Shown: piece by piece, positions 63,349-64,000 of the stretch
How positions within the stretch are numbered: position 1 is the stretch's first letter
How the letters are laid out: the number at the start of each line of letters is the position of its first letter
NCBI RefSeq assembly: GCF_026898095.1
Contig: NZ_CP114015.1
Coordinates: 3,286,001 to 3,350,000, forward strand
DNA length: 64,000 bases
Origin: Arthrobacter sp. ATA002
Lineage (GTDB): Bacteria; Actinomycetota; Actinomycetes; Actinomycetales; Micrococcaceae
Reading direction: 5' to 3'
Made by a program: the position numbers and the translations under genes
Notes under the pieces: model-generated
Told to the model about the DNA's origin: nothing
The model's input: only the letters and a program-made list of their open reading frames with translations
Database searches by the model: none

Positions 63349-64000
63349 TTACCACCACGGTCCCGGGTAAACACCGTTGTCGTTGACTTCGAGCGAATAG
63401 CTTCCGTCGCTCTCGTCGGTGACGAGTGTCCAGTCCGCGCTGACGGCCTGCGCGGGGCGGACCTGCCAGTCGGCGGCCAGTTTTTCTCCCGTCAGGGCGT
63501 CAAGAACCGGCTGTTCATCGGTGTTCTCGATGTACAGCTTGGAGCCGAAGAGATGCAGCGTCTGCAGGTTCAGCGCCTCGCCCTGCTCGCTGGTCACCTC
63601 CAGAGTGGAAGCCCAGGTTGTGGTGTCGTATACGCGCAGTGCCGGGAGGGTGGCGTCTGAGGAACCGTACTCGACAACCGCCAGCGGACCGGCCGAGTCG
63701 AATTTCACGCTCTGGGCCCCGGTGAGCTGGGTGCGCAGTGTTCCGGTGGCCGGGTCGACCACGGCGACGAAGTCCTCGTTGCCGTTTACCGCCACGGCGA
63801 GGCCGCCGGCGTCCAGCGTTGCCGTGCAGCTCGGGTACGTCACGGTGCCGTAGTTGTTTTCCCAGAGCTTGGCGCCGGTGGTGGTGCTCCACGCCGAGAT
63901 CAGGCAGTCGTCGTTCCGGTCGGACAGGATGGCGGTGGTGCCGTGGTGTGCGGTGAATACCCCGCTGCCCTCGCCGACCTGTTCGAGTGCGGCATTGAAG
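63349..64000 (-). CDS. Beta-propeller-like protein, C-terminal part (5' end outside window)
   Basis: 217 residues visible, and the frame is open to the window edge, so the GTG at 63843 is internal. Repeating blade-like units occur: GVFTAHHGTTAILSDRNDD, LISAWSTTTGAKLWENNYGT, VAVVDPATGTLRTQLTGAQS, LRVYDTTTWASTLEVT and LDALTGEKLAADWQV. This is typical of PQQ/WD40-like propellers with TG-W/L turns. It ends three bases before the second zinc-ribbon gene. It is probably the upstream, perhaps membrane-anchored, partner of the zinc-ribbon proteins. Confidence 0.75.
   Translation of the reverse strand, partial: FNAALEQVGEGSGVFTAHHGTTAILSDRNDDCLISAWSTTTGAKLWENNYGTVTYPSCTATLDAGGLAVAVNGNEDFVAVVDPATGTLRTQLTGAQSVKFDSAGPLAVVEYGSSDATLPALRVYDTTTWASTLEVTSEQGEALNLQTLHLFGSKLYIENTDEQPVLDALTGEKLAADWQVRPAQAVSADWTLVTDESDGSYSLEVNDNGVYPGPWW

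Overview
The window is high-G+C DNA in which coding frames carry G or C at most third positions. It looks like an actinobacterium of the Micrococcaceae (Arthrobacter sensu lato). The evidence is a LutABC/LldP lactate locus with a FadR-type operator, a ROK-regulated xylA-xylB pair, a D-glucarate to 2-oxoglutarate pathway, an actinobacterial ars operon, a TIGR03086 (mycothiol-type) protein and TANNNT -10 boxes directly before several start codons. The genus is inferred from this overall pattern, not from a marker gene.

Layout. 1-2122: end of a FadR-type regulator, then malate:quinone oxidoreductase. 2224-11923: sugar-acid module. tctC-tctB-tctA-uspA diverge from a LysR gene, which is followed by kdgD, 2-oxoglutarate semialdehyde dehydrogenase, gudD and an AEC-family permease. 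11934-13888: hypothetical protein and alpha/beta hydrolase. 13943-24233: lactate region. lutABC diverge from lldP, followed by a secreted beta-rich protein, a FadR/LldR-type regulator, a CinA-family protein and a large FAD/Fe-S D-lactate dehydrogenase. Four near-identical 11-bp operators tie these promoters together. 24358-34102: aldo/keto reductases, a DJ-1/PfpI protein, glycerophosphodiester phosphodiesterase, DUF proteins, nucleoside hydrolase and a Bcr/CflA-type exporter. 34121-39421: repeat arrays, CE7 esterase, a beta-lactamase-fold hydrolase with its regulator, and an intact IS30-family element inserted in a repeat array. 39856-44008: xylose utilisation. 44325-47853: small regulators, membrane proteins and an EcsC-family protein. 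47850-53678: arsenic resistance. 53686-59668: flavin/NAD dehydrogenase operon (DAO flavoprotein, GMC oxidoreductase, gluconate-dehydrogenase subunit-3 family, zinc alcohol dehydrogenase, 2-hydroxyacid dehydrogenase). 59769-64000: two zinc-ribbon membrane proteins and a beta-propeller-like protein that runs off the edge.

Two window-wide observations matter most. First, five intergenic tracts carry arrays of different sequence but the same 31-bp period. Four share a CGAGTG core in either orientation, and one is split by the IS30 element. This is the best candidate for an undescribed element family. Second, twelve otherwise well-conserved genes are interrupted by thirteen frameshifts, and every one is a net loss of a single base at a short homopolymer. 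That points to systematic base under-calling rather than gene decay. These genes are typed pseudogene because the frame is broken as given, but the real organism probably encodes intact proteins.
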